The position numbers and the translations under genes are program-made. From Streptomyces atratus (GTDB taxonomy: Bacteria > Actinomycetota > Actinomycetes > Streptomycetales > Streptomycetaceae): 63,669 bases of DNA. The notes beneath the pieces were generated by a model, which did no database searches, was not told the DNA's origin, and saw nothing but the letters and a program-made list of their open reading frames with translations. The stretch lies in assembly GCF_014648655.1 (NCBI RefSeq), contig NZ_BMRN01000041.1, positions 1 to 63,669 on the forward strand, given 5' to 3'. Positions 17,388 through 29,974 of this stretch are shown here, one piece after another (within the stretch, counting starts at the first letter, position 1; every line of letters begins with the position of its first letter).

Positions 17388-20300
17388 TTACCCGTCGGAC
17401 GGGCCCCTAGCGGGAACCCGGGCGGTGTCGGTCGGTGTCGTGGCGCGCTTGAACATGCGGGTGGCGGTGATCTCGCCGTGCACGGTCTCGCCGTTCGGGT
17501 CCTGCTGAGGCAGCCCGGGGCGAAGGTGCTCCTCCACGCTGATGTACTTCAGCCCGGCCCGCAGGTCCGCATCATTGCGCAACCGGATGACCAGTGGGAA
17601 TTCGGCGAGCGCCGTGGTGTCGAAGAGTCCGGTCGTGTAGAGCAGTTGTACGCCGAGGGCGTCCGACACCGCTCGCTGGAGCTCCAGCAGATAGGTGGCG
17701 TTGGCCCGGCCGATGGGGTTGTCCAGGAACAGCGTGCCCGCGTGCCGGTGCTGGTGCCGGTCGCGGCCCCGGTCGTTGCTGCGCAATGCAGCCATCGTGC
17801 AGTACAGGGCGATGGCGGCGGTGAGCAGCTGACCGCCGGAGAAGACGTCGCCCATCTGTCCGACCGGGACGCGTTCGGCACGGAGCACCGCGTCCGGCTT
17901 GAGGATCTCCACGGCGATGCCCTTGGGCTCCAGCGCCGCCTGCACACCGCGCAGCAGGAGGGACATGCCGTCCCTGCGTAGATCAGAGTTCTTCTTCAGG
18001 GCGGCGCGGGTGGCCTCGTCGATGACCTCGCCGAGGCGCTCGGTGAGCGTCGCCTGATCGGGTTCCTCGAAGCGGATCCGGAGGAACTCCTGGCCTGACC
18101 ACTCCCCCAGTCCTTCGGGAAGCTGGGAGAGCCGCTGGGCGGAGCGGAGGGTGGTGAGCGCGGACTCCACGAGGCCGCGGAGCCGGTCGACGATGGAGTC
18201 GCGGTTGCGCTCCAACTGGGCCAGCTCGTCGGTGAGGACACGGAGCCGGGGTGCGAAGGCGGCGGCCCACTTCTCGGCGTGCTCGGGCAGTGCCGCGGCC
18301 GGCAGTTCGCGGATCTGCTGGCGGGCGGGGGTGCGGACCTGTTCGTAGCGGGTGGAGTTGGCGTGCCGTACCAGGACGTCGCTCGCTTCCCGTACGGCGC
18401 TCTCCGCGGCGGACAGGTCGGCGGCGCAGCCGCGCAGTGAACGGCGGGCCTCTGCGGCGGACTGCCGGGCCTCGTCGAGGCTGCCCGGGTACGGCTCGGG
18501 GTCCTCTGTGTCGTCGTCCGCGCCGTGGTCCCTGAGAAGATCACGCAGAAGTGCCGCGGTCTCGTCGAAGCCGCCTGCGGAGTCCTCGGCGGTGCGGTGG
18601 GCGTGCAGCAGCTCGGCGTGGGCGGCGCGGGCGGTGTCCAGGGTTGCGGTGGCAAAGGACAGTTCGGCCGTGGCGGTACGCAGGAGGGCCTGGGCCTGCT
18701 CGGCGTCGGCGGGGACCAGCTCGTCGGGGAGTTCGGTGTGATGGGTCTCGCCGTCGACCGGGGCCAGACGCTCGGCCTCTCCCCGCAGCCGGCCCAGCTG
18801 CTCGCTCGCGGTGGAGGCCCTGGTTTCCAGGAGCTGGACCAGGGATTCGGCGCGGGCGGCGGCCGCCTGCCTGGAGGGGCCGTCGGCGCCGTCGGTGCCT
18901 TCGAGAAGCTGGGCGGCCCGGGTGCGGACCTTGTTGGTGAGCCGGTCCAGCTCGGCAAGGGCGGCACTCTCGTCGCTCTCCGCGCGGGCCTGTTCGGCGC
19001 GCAGGTCGGCGCCGACGCCCACCTTCTCGTACAGCTGGGATGCGGCCCGGTAGGCCTCCCGCAGCGCGGGAAGCGCGGGGCGTGGGGTGTCGCCCTCGGG
19101 CTCCGGGAGGTGCTCGGGGGCACCTGCGATCTCGGCACGTTCGGCGCGCAGGGCGCGGGCGGTGCGGCGGGCGTCGTCGGCGGCACGCTGAGCGGCCCTG
19201 CGGTCCTCGTCGGCGGCGCGGGCCCGCTCCAGCCAGACGGTGGCGCGGGCCTCGGACTCGGCTGCTTCGTCGATCAGTTCGCGCAATTTCGCCTGCCAGC
19301 CCGCGCGTTCGCGGAGCCGGTGGGCGAGGCCCGCGAGGACGTCGGCGGCGCGGCGGGCGCGCTGGGCGGCCTCCTGGCGTTCATCGCGGACGCGGGCGGT
19401 GTCCGCGGCGGCCTCGTCGGCCTCGGCGCGCACGGTACGGGCTTCGGCGAGTGCGGCCTCTGCCGCCTCGGCGGCCGAACGGGCGGTGCGGGCTGCTTCG
19501 GCGAGCTCGGCGAGCATGCCGGGCGGGCAGTCGGCGCGCCAGGAGCCGATGCGGGCAGCGAGGGAGCGGTCGGCGGTGAGGCGGGCCGCGAGGGTGCGGA
19601 TGTCCTCGTCGCGGGCGGCGGCCCTGCTCCTGAGAGCCTGCCGCTCCTCGTCGGCCGCGTGTTCGTCGTGCATCGCCGGGTTCGGCGGAACGAGGAACAC
19701 CCCTTCCGTGCTCGCGGCCGAGCCCGTGCCGGTGGCCGGGACGGGGGCGAGCAGCGCGGCGGCGGTGCCTACAGCGACGGCGGAGCGCGGCAGAAGGGCG
19801 GCGCCGCTCAGGACGTCGCGGGCGCGGGCGTGCGAGTCGGGGTCGGTGATGACCACGCCGTCGACAAGTTCGGGACGGGCGGCGAGTACGGCCGCGTGGT
19901 CGGCGGGGTCGACGGCCTGGGCGAGGTAACGCCAGCCGGGAAGGGCGGGGATGCCGTGCTCGCCGAGGTATTCGACGGTGGCCAGGACATCTGGGCCGGG
20001 CGGCAGCAGTCCGCCGTCGCCGAGTGCGCCGAGGATGCGGGAGTCGTCGGCTGCCGCGGTGCGCAGTTCGAAGAGGCGGCGCTCGGCGGAGGCGATGCCC
20101 TGGTCGAGCAGCTCCCGCAGTTCGTCGGCGCTGCGGTCCAGCTCCTGGGCGGTGAGCGGCTGTTCGTGGGCGGCGGGCTGTTCGGCGGTGACGGTGTGCG
20201 TGGCGTTGGCGGCCCGGTCCGGCCGGCCGGTCTGGCCTGCCTGATCCGCCTGGCCCCGCCGGCCTGCCTGTTCCTGATGGTCCGGACTGTGCGGGGCGTC

Positions 20301-22205
20301 CGGGTCCGTCTCCGCCCCGGCCGCTCCGCGGCGGGGCCGGGGCACGCCTGTGCCGTGCGTGGCGGGCAGGCCGAGCAGGTCGGTCAGACGGTGGTCGGCG
20401 GCGATCGACTCGGCGGCCCTGAGCTCGGCCTCGTACGACTGATCCGCAGCCTGCGCGGCATCGGCGGCGCGGGCCGCGGCGAGTTCGGCGCGGCTCTCGG
20501 CGGCTGCGGCTTCCCTGGCCAGGTCGGCCGCCGAGCGTGCGGCCTCCCTGGCGGTGTCCCATACGGCGACGGCGGACTGCTCGGCGTCGCTCGCGGCGAG
20601 GGCGGCGCGCGCCGGGTCGGCGTCCGGCGCGGTGTTGTCGAGCCAGCCGGCCCGTACCGCCTCTGCTGTCTCCTGCTCGACCTCGGCGAGGCGCTGGCGC
20701 AGATGTCCGGCCTCGCTTCGGGCGCGCTGGGCCTCGGTGGCTGCGGTGGTGGCATCGCGGTGGGCGGTCTCGCCCGCCGTCTGGAGGGTGAAGGAGCGCT
20801 CCTCCTCCTCGTTGGCCAGGGTCTCGCCGGCCTCCGCCGCGGTGTGCAGGGCCCGTACGAGATCGGCGGCGGCCTTGGCGCGGGCGGCGAGCGCAGGCGC
20901 GGCGTCGCGCTCCGCCTCGCGGATGGCCACGGCCACACGTGCGGAGCGGTCGGCGGCGGCGCGGTGCCGCAGTACGGCCTCGGCAGCCTGCCAGGCGGAG
21001 TGCAGGGTGCGGGCGTCGACCAGTTCACGGCGCTGGGCGGCAGCGCCCTTCTCCGCCGCGGTCAGGGCCAGGGAGGCGTGCCGGTAGGCCAGTTCGGCCG
21101 CGATCAGGGCGCTACGGCTGCGGGCCTCCTCGGCGGTGGTGACGGTGTGCGCGGCGCCCGTCACCTGTTGGGCGAGCTCGGCGGTCCGGCCGCGCTCCTG
21201 GCCGGCGCGGGCGGAGAGCCTGCGGGCGAGCGTACGGGTGCGGCGCTCGGCGCGCGCGTGGATGTCCCGGGTGCGGGACCGGGTGCCGGCGGCCTCGACG
21301 ATCCGGCCGAGCAGATCGACCGAGCCCGCGGTGAAGTCGCGCTCCGCGGTCAGCTCGGCTCGGCGGCCGAGCTTGTTGCCGAAGCCGCTCACCAGGTCGG
21401 CGAGCCCGTCCGTGTCCCGGGTGTCCGTGACGGCGCGGAGGAGGAGGTCGGTGAAGTCGGAGTCCTTCTTGACCGCGAAGAGGCCGGCCGCCTCACCCTC
21501 GTCGGCGTTCATCTCGCGCTGGTAGCGGAAGAGTTCGGGGTCGAGACCGAGGTCACCGAGGTGCTCGTTCCAGCGGTCGTGGATCTCTTCCCAGTGCACA
21601 TCGAGGTGCTGGTAGAACTTTCCCGCCTCGGTCAGGGCGTCGCGGAAGCCCTTCATCGTACGCCGCCGGCCCTGCGCGCCGGATACGCCTTCCACGGGGC
21701 GGTGGACGGAGGTGGCCTCGGCGACCGGCAGGGAGTCCAGGCTGAGACCTGGCCCGGGGCGGAAGGAGTACCAGGCCTCGGCGAACTTCCGCGGGTCGTT
21801 GGAGACCTGCCGTCCACGCCACTCGCTGACCTTGCCGACGACGACGCACTCGCCGGTGAGGGTGTGCTGCCACTCCAGGGCGACATGCCCGCAGTCGTCG
21901 GCGAGCAGGAACTTGCGCAGTACGCCGGAGCTGGCGCCGCCGAGGGTGTTGCGGTGGCCGGGCAGCATCACCGAGAAGATCAGTTTCAGCAGCACCGACT
22001 TGCCGCCGCCGTTCTCCAGGAAGAGCACACCGGCAGGGGCAGGACGGCGCGGCGGGCCGACCGGCTCCTCCTCGAAGAACTCCGCCTGTGCCGGGGCGGG
22101 GTTGGGCACGGGCTCGCCCACTCCACGCAGGTCAAGCACGGTGTCGGCATAGCGCGCACCGGCAGGCCCGATGGAGTAGAGGCGGACCCGGGACAGCTCG
22201 TACAT
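17388..22205 (-). CDS. SMC-like ATPase (MksB/JetC-like, TIGR02680-type)
   Basis: This 1605-aa protein has an N-terminal ABC half with Walker A ENGGGKSVLLKLIF near residues 64-77. Long Ala/Arg/Glu-rich coiled coils run to about residue 1450. The C-terminal half has signature GDVFSGGQLLTAAIALYCT and Walker B-like GTLFLDNPIGRANATYLLE. A globular middle (about 700-850, with GIPALPGWRYLAQAVDP and VVITDPDSHARARDVL) sits where an SMC hinge should be. A low-complexity Gln/Ala/Gly insertion precedes it (about 620-668). The fold and the gene order place it with MksB/JetC DNA-loop-extruding ATPases. The start at 22205 gives MYELSRVRLYSIGP; the open frame upstream is GC-driven. It is last in its operon, 59 bases after the MksE-like gene, and no JetD-type nuclease follows. 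Confidence 0.85.
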   Translation of the reverse strand: MYELSRVRLYSIGPAGARYADTVLDLRGVGEPVPNPAPAQAEFFEEEPVGPPRRPAPAGVLFLENGGGKSVLLKLIFSVMLPGHRNTLGGASSGVLRKFLLADDCGHVALEWQHTLTGECVVVGKVSEWRGRQVSNDPRKFAEAWYSFRPGPGLSLDSLPVAEATSVHRPVEGVSGAQGRRRTMKGFRDALTEAGKFYQHLDVHWEEIHDRWNEHLGDLGLDPELFRYQREMNADEGEAAGLFAVKKDSDFTDLLLRAVTDTRDTDGLADLVSGFGNKLGRRAELTAERDFTAGSVDLLGRIVEAAGTRSRTRDIHARAERRTRTLARRLSARAGQERGRTAELAQQVTGAAHTVTTAEEARSRSALIAAELAYRHASLALTAAEKGAAAQRRELVDARTLHSAWQAAEAVLRHRAAADRSARVAVAIREAERDAAPALAARAKAAADLVRALHTAAEAGETLANEEEERSFTLQTAGETAHRDATTAATEAQRARSEAGHLRQRLAEVEQETAEAVRAGWLDNTAPDADPARAALAASDAEQSAVAVWDTAREAARSAADLAREAAAAESRAELAAARAADAAQAADQSYEAELRAAESIAADHRLTDLLGLPATHGTGVPRPRRGAAGAETDPDAPHSPDHQEQAGRRGQADQAGQTGRPDRAANATHTVTAEQPAAHEQPLTAQELDRSADELRELLDQGIASAERRLFELRTAAADDSRILGALGDGGLLPPGPDVLATVEYLGEHGIPALPGWRYLAQAVDPADHAAVLAARPELVDGVVITDPDSHARARDVLSGAALLPRSAVAVGTAAALLAPVPATGTGSAASTEGVFLVPPNPAMHDEHAADEERQALRSRAAARDEDIRTLAARLTADRSLAARIGSWRADCPPGMLAELAEAARTARSAAEAAEAALAEARTVRAEADEAAADTARVRDERQEAAQRARRAADVLAGLAHRLRERAGWQAKLRELIDEAAESEARATVWLERARAADEDRRAAQRAADDARRTARALRAERAEIAGAPEHLPEPEGDTPRPALPALREAYRAASQLYEKVGVGADLRAEQARAESDESAALAELDRLTNKVRTRAAQLLEGTDGADGPSRQAAAARAESLVQLLETRASTASEQLGRLRGEAERLAPVDGETHHTELPDELVPADAEQAQALLRTATAELSFATATLDTARAAHAELLHAHRTAEDSAGGFDETAALLRDLLRDHGADDDTEDPEPYPGSLDEARQSAAEARRSLRGCAADLSAAESAVREASDVLVRHANSTRYEQVRTPARQQIRELPAAALPEHAEKWAAAFAPRLRVLTDELAQLERNRDSIVDRLRGLVESALTTLRSAQRLSQLPEGLGEWSGQEFLRIRFEEPDQATLTERLGEVIDEATRAALKKNSDLRRDGMSLLLRGVQAALEPKGIAVEILKPDAVLRAERVPVGQMGDVFSGGQLLTAAIALYCTMAALRSNDRGRDRHQHRHAGTLFLDNPIGRANATYLLELQRAVSDALGVQLLYTTGLFDTTALAEFPLVIRLRNDADLRAGLKYISVEEHLRPGLPQQDPNGETVHGEITATRMFKRATTPTDTARVPARGPSDG

Positions 22206-22264
22206 GGCGGCGGACTCTCGTCGTTCGGACAGCGGGGGGAGACGGCGGTGGTGGGGCGGGCCGG

Positions 22265-23197
22265 TCAGGCGTGGAAGGGCAGACCGGCGTCGGCGACCAG
22301 CTCCAGGTCGTCGGGGCCGGGCGGCGGCAGCAGCGTTGCCGTTCCGTCGGTCACCGGTACGACTCCGAGTTCGAGCAGTTCGGCCATGGCGGCGTTGCCG
22401 GCCATGTCGCGGACCTGGAGCTGGTAGCGCGCGGTGGTACGGAAGGCGCCTCCGGCGTCGTCCCCGGTGCGCTGGAGGAAGCCGGAGTCGGTGAGGAAGG
22501 CGACGGCCTTGCCGACGATGCCGGTGGTGGAGCCGGCCAGCCTTCGGGCGTCCTTCGTGGCTCCGGTGGAGCTGCGCCGGGCGTAGATCCGCCAGGCCTC
22601 CTCCAGTCCGGGGGCGTCGGTGGCCGGGTCGGTGTTGTCGCCGTGCTCCTCGGCGCGCTCCTCCAGGTGGTGGCACGCCTGGCGTACGAACGAGTCGACG
22701 CCGTTGACGGTGATCCGGCCGATGTACGCGTCGTCGGCGAGATCCTCGGGGCGCGGGAAGGCCATCGCGGCGACGGCGAGGTGCGCGAGCCCGTGCAGGA
22801 AGCGGTCGGCGGAGTCGGACGAGGCGCGGCGGGCGTAGTCGCCCATGCGGACGGCGAAGACCGAGTCCTCACCGGCGGTCACGGCCATGCCGGCGCGGGT
22901 GGACACTTCCAGGACGACCAGGCCGAGTCCCGTCGCCACTGCGTCGGCGAGCCGGGCGAAAGCGGGCTCCTCCCGGTAGCGGCGGAGCAGTTCGGCGTAC
23001 TCGGCGTCGCGTGCGGGCAGCAGTTTGGGCTGCAGCCCGAGGGCGACGAGCCGGGCGGCGTCGGCTGCGTCGGCCGGGGTGACGGGTGCGGTGGCGGCTG
23101 TGGGCCCTGCCGGGTCGGCGGGCGTCGGGCTCTCGGTCGCGTACGCGGCGGTCGGCTCGCTCCACGCGTCGGCGTGCTGTGCGCGGTGGTCGCTCAC
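22265..23197 (-). CDS. putative MksE/JetB-like accessory subunit
   Basis: This 310-aa protein lies between the putative kleisin and the SMC-like ATPase. I recognise no motif with certainty. Size, predominantly helical character and operon position match the winged-helix KITE/MksE/JetB subunit that bridges kleisin and SMC heads. The first 50 residues are low-complexity Ala/Pro/Thr. The start is GTG at 23197: it is preceded by GAGGAG and overlaps the stop of the 63-aa ORF as GTGA. The frame remains open further upstream without support. Function is inferred from context only. Confidence 0.72.
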   Translation of the reverse strand: MSDHRAQHADAWSEPTAAYATESPTPADPAGPTAATAPVTPADAADAARLVALGLQPKLLPARDAEYAELLRRYREEPAFARLADAVATGLGLVVLEVSTRAGMAVTAGEDSVFAVRMGDYARRASSDSADRFLHGLAHLAVAAMAFPRPEDLADDAYIGRITVNGVDSFVRQACHHLEERAEEHGDNTDPATDAPGLEEAWRIYARRSSTGATKDARRLAGSTTGIVGKAVAFLTDSGFLQRTGDDAGGAFRTTARYQLQVRDMAGNAAMAELLELGVVPVTDGTATLLPPPGPDDLELVADAGLPFHA

Positions 23198-23385
23198 GAC
23201 TGTCGCTCCTCGATGCGGAAATTCTTCGGTACGGGGTGGACGGCGCCGGTTCTCGCGGCATCCGTCCTGGGCCGCGCGGTCCTGCCCGCGCACATCGCGC
23301 GGGCGCGGGCACGCCGACGGCGTCCATGGCCGACGTGCGCCGACCGGGTCGGCGAAGCGTGTGCCTCACGGGGCGCGCCGCTCAT
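23194..23385 (-). CDS. small Arg-rich ORF coupled within the SMC-like operon
   Basis: This 63-aa ORF has an ATG overlapping the stop of the kleisin-like gene (ATGA) with GGAGG seven bases upstream. Its stop overlaps the GTG of the MksE-like gene (GTGA). The peptide is strongly basic (HGRRRRARARAMCAGRTARP) with no predicted fold. The exact overlaps at both ends and the strong RBS argue that it is translated. It may be a real small DNA- or RNA-binding subunit, or merely a coupling device. I know of no homologue. Confidence 0.5.
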   Translation of the reverse strand: MSGAPREAHASPTRSAHVGHGRRRRARARAMCAGRTARPRTDAARTGAVHPVPKNFRIEERQS

Positions 23386-24908
23386 GACGCCTCCGAGCGG
23401 CCCGCGGCCATTCCGGCCGCGTCCAGCAGGGCCGTACCCACTATCAGGTCCGCACCGCCGAACTCCGGGTCGTCGAGCTGTGTCCCGTCATCGACGGAGA
23501 ACAACAGTCGCTGCTCGCCCTGCCGGTAGGCGGTGCCGACCGGCGGACTCGCGGCGTGCACCGCGAGCAGAGCGACCAGATAGGGCAGTTCGGCATCGCG
23601 GCGCCGGGCCTCCGCGAGGAGTCCGGAGAGCCGGCGCGGGGCGTCGTGCTCCAGATCGAGGAGTTCCATGGCGCTCGCGAGCTGCTCCTCGCTGAACCTG
23701 CTGTCGTCCGGGGTGGCGATCAGATCGGGTTCGGGCATTTCGGCGCCCAGGTGTTCCCGCTCCAGGGGCGGGGTGAGCAGCATGTCGACGAGGTCGCCCA
23801 CCCGCACCGAGGTGGGGGTACGCAGCCCGGTGCCTCGGGCGAAGAACGCGTCCGTGACACGGATGGCCTGTTCGACGGGGAGCGGCAGCAGCGGGACGAC
23901 CAGCTGACCGTAGAGATCGAGGCCTGTGCGGGCCGTGGGGGTGGCGAAGGCCTGCCGGTCCTGCTCGGCGCGGAAGAGCGGTCCGGCTTCGAGCAGGCGG
24001 GACTGCAACTGGGTGTGGCGGCGGATGCAGTCCTTGACGATGTCGACGAGTTCGGCGGCGCGCCGCTTGTGCTCGGGCTCCTCGGCCTCGTCGCGCGCCT
24101 TGCGGATGTTGGTGAGGATCGCGTTCTCGTGACGGTAGCGGTCGGCGACATGATCGAGTGCTTCGGCGATCATGTCGGGTACCGCGTTGAGCCAGTCGAC
24201 GGCCCGGACGTTGCGCCGGGTGGCCTCCAGCGTCTTGCGGAGGGTCTCCGCGTACTGGACGGTGCGGTAGCGGGCCTGCTCGGCGGCGAGCTGTGCGTCC
24301 GCCAGGCGGCCCCGGCTGATGAGGACCTCCAGCTTCACCTCGGCGGCGATCTGGGCGCTGGTGACGTCCGTGTCGAGGGCGCCGACCAGAACGTTGACCG
24401 CCTCGTCGGTGGCCCGGAGATAGACGGTGCCGCCGTGTCCCGGGACCTCTTCGATCAGCTTGAAGTCGTAATCGCGACGGACATACACCCCATCAGGGCC
24501 GAAAGTGCCGTACACCGCACGGAATCCGCGGTCGACGCTGCCGACATTGATGAGGTTCTCCAGCACCCAGCGGGCGACCCGCTCGTGCTCGGCGGCCGGG
24601 CGGCGCGGGGCCTGCGCGGCGACGCGGGGAAGCAGCCTGGTCACTATCTGGCCGTGATCGGCACCCGTGTCGAAGTCCATGTTGAGGGTGACGTGGTCGA
24701 TCGCGGCGAGTGCGACCTCGGCCATCGCGTAGACGGTGTACTCGCCGGCCAGATTCGCCTTGCGTACATCGAGGTCGTGCAGTGGCGCCGTGCAGGCGAG
24801 CGCGCGCAGCCGCCGCGAGAGCCCCTCGTCGGCGGCCGGGCCCGGGGCAGGCCGCGGCCCCGCGCTGAGCTGGGGCGCAGCGTTGTCCGTGTAGGCAGGC
24901 GAAGTCAC
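23382..24908 (-). CDS. putative kleisin subunit (MksF/JetA-like)
   Basis: This 508-aa soluble protein is first in the SMC-like operon. No catalytic motif is seen. The middle (about 200-300) is helical with a coiled-coil look (RYRTVQYAETLRKTLEATRR, then RKARDEAEEPEHKRRAAELV). The N-terminal part resembles a compact winged-helix domain and the C-terminal part another. This N- and C-domain plus helical linker layout, the length, and the position before the MksE- and MksB-like genes fit a kleisin of the MksF/JetA type. The start is GTG at 24908; a -10-like hexamer seven bases before it suggests a leaderless transcript. Confidence 0.72.
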   Translation of the reverse strand: MTSPAYTDNAAPQLSAGPRPAPGPAADEGLSRRLRALACTAPLHDLDVRKANLAGEYTVYAMAEVALAAIDHVTLNMDFDTGADHGQIVTRLLPRVAAQAPRRPAAEHERVARWVLENLINVGSVDRGFRAVYGTFGPDGVYVRRDYDFKLIEEVPGHGGTVYLRATDEAVNVLVGALDTDVTSAQIAAEVKLEVLISRGRLADAQLAAEQARYRTVQYAETLRKTLEATRRNVRAVDWLNAVPDMIAEALDHVADRYRHENAILTNIRKARDEAEEPEHKRRAAELVDIVKDCIRRHTQLQSRLLEAGPLFRAEQDRQAFATPTARTGLDLYGQLVVPLLPLPVEQAIRVTDAFFARGTGLRTPTSVRVGDLVDMLLTPPLEREHLGAEMPEPDLIATPDDSRFSEEQLASAMELLDLEHDAPRRLSGLLAEARRRDAELPYLVALLAVHAASPPVGTAYRQGEQRLLFSVDDGTQLDDPEFGGADLIVGTALLDAAGMAAGRSEAS

Positions 24909-24915
24909 GCTGCAC

Positions 24916-24946
24916 AGATTAGGTCCTCACCCTGACAACGGTCGAA
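24916..24946 (-). promoter_or_regulatory. candidate promoter of the SMC-like operon (leaderless)
   Basis: On the minus strand, TAATCT (24916-24921) ends seven bases before the GTG at 24908, and TTCGAC (24941-24946) lies 19 bases further up. If used, transcription would start at or very near the start codon, giving the leaderless mRNA common in streptomycetes. No RBS precedes this GTG, which agrees. Confidence 0.4.
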
Positions 24947-24993
24947 ACGGCGCAGAAGCGACCCCCCTTGCCCGGAGCCGGCCGGCGCCGGCT

Positions 24994-28650
<3,657 letters not shown>

Positions 28651-28741
28651 CCCTCCATACTGACCCGGGGCACGGACGGGGAGAAGCTCGACGCAGTGCG
28701 AGCGTGCGGTCCCGGGTTGCCTGACGGCACCGACGCCCTCT

Positions 28742-29821
28742 TCACGTCCGTACCTCGGAATCCCGCCCCGGTCCGGCACGTCGTGCGCTCTCCAGGCCCG
28801 ACCGCCGCGAGCGCGGGGTCCGCGGCGAGTGCGGCGACTGCCGCCGCCACGGCACCGGTGTCGAGCGGCGGGACCAGCAGCCCGGTCCGCCCGTGGTCGA
28901 CCGGTCGAGCGGTCCGCCCGCCGCCGGGGCGATCACGGGTACTCCGGAGGCCATGGCCTCCTGCACCGTCTGGCAGAACGTCTCGTGCGGTCCTGTGTGC
29001 ACGAACATGCCCAGCGAGGCGAAGAGCCGGGCGAGATCGTCCCCGGTTCTGCGGCCGAGGAAGACCGCGCCGGGCAGGGCGGTCCGCGGCGACGCATCAC
29101 TGGGGCCGTCCCCGACAACCACGACCCGGACCCCGGGGGTCGCGCAGGCCCCGGCGAGGAGTTCGTGGCGAGCCGTCCGACGTACCCGACGATCCGCTCC
29201 CCGCCCGGGGCGAGACGGCGGCGCAGTGCCTCGTCCCGCAGCCCGGGCCGAAACCGTCTGGTGTCGACGCCGCGTGGCCACAGCCGTACCCGGGGCACGC
29301 CGTGTTCGGCGAGGTCGCGGACGGCGGCGGTGGACGGGCGGGCGTGCGGTCGGCGGCGCTGTGCACGGCGCGCATCCGGCGCCAGGCGGTGTTCTCGCCG
29401 GTGCCGGGATACGTGCGTGCGTAGTCGGCCAGGTCGGTCCGGTAGACGGCCACGGTCGGCAGCCCGAGCCTGGTCGCGGCTGCCATGCCCCGTACACCGA
29501 GCACGAACGGTCCTGCCAGATGGACGAGTTCGGCGCGGTGCGCGGTGAGGGCGGCCGTCGGCCGCCGGCTCGGAAGTGCCACCCGGACCTGGGGACAGCC
29601 GGGCAGGGAAGTGAGGGTACCCGCACCACGGGGCACGGTGCGTCGGCCTCGTAGGCGTCGGAGGGCTCCGAACGGGATGTGGTCGTCGCGCCGGCCGTGG
29701 CCGGGGCGACGACGAGCGGTTCGTGGCCGCGGCCGGCGAGATGCCGGGCCGTCTGCAGGGTGCAGTGGGCCACGCCGTTGACATCGGGCGGAAAGGATTC
29801 GGTGACGATGACGACACGCAT
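28742..29821 (-). pseudogene. GT4-type glycosyltransferase with multiple frameshifts
   Basis: Pieces of one glycosyltransferase 4 protein follow each other in different frames. MRVVIVTESFPPDVNGVAHC (start 29821) continues to about 29600. LVHLAGPFVLGVRGMAAATR and VAVYRTDLADYARTYPG then follow in a second frame. LAEHGVPRVRLWPRGVDTRR with GYVGRLA (about 29330-29180) is in a third. HELLAGACATPGVRVVVVGD to ASGVPVIAPAAGG (about 29170-28905) is back in the first, and AAAVAALAADPALAAV is in yet another. At least four shifts are needed to restore a mannosyltransferase-like protein, so it is either a decaying gene or a cluster of sequencing errors. Surrounding genes are intact. Confidence 0.8.
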
Positions 29822-29974
29822 ACCCGCGCCGTCGCCACGCCGGACGTGTCCGGGCCGACTTGGATCTTTCCGCCCGGGGAACGTCCCATGAGCGTTTGAG
29901 CCGAGCACGCCCCCGACGCGCTGCTCGCCCGTTCGCGCCGCGCGCCCCGACGCGCGCCGCTGTGCGTACCCCGG

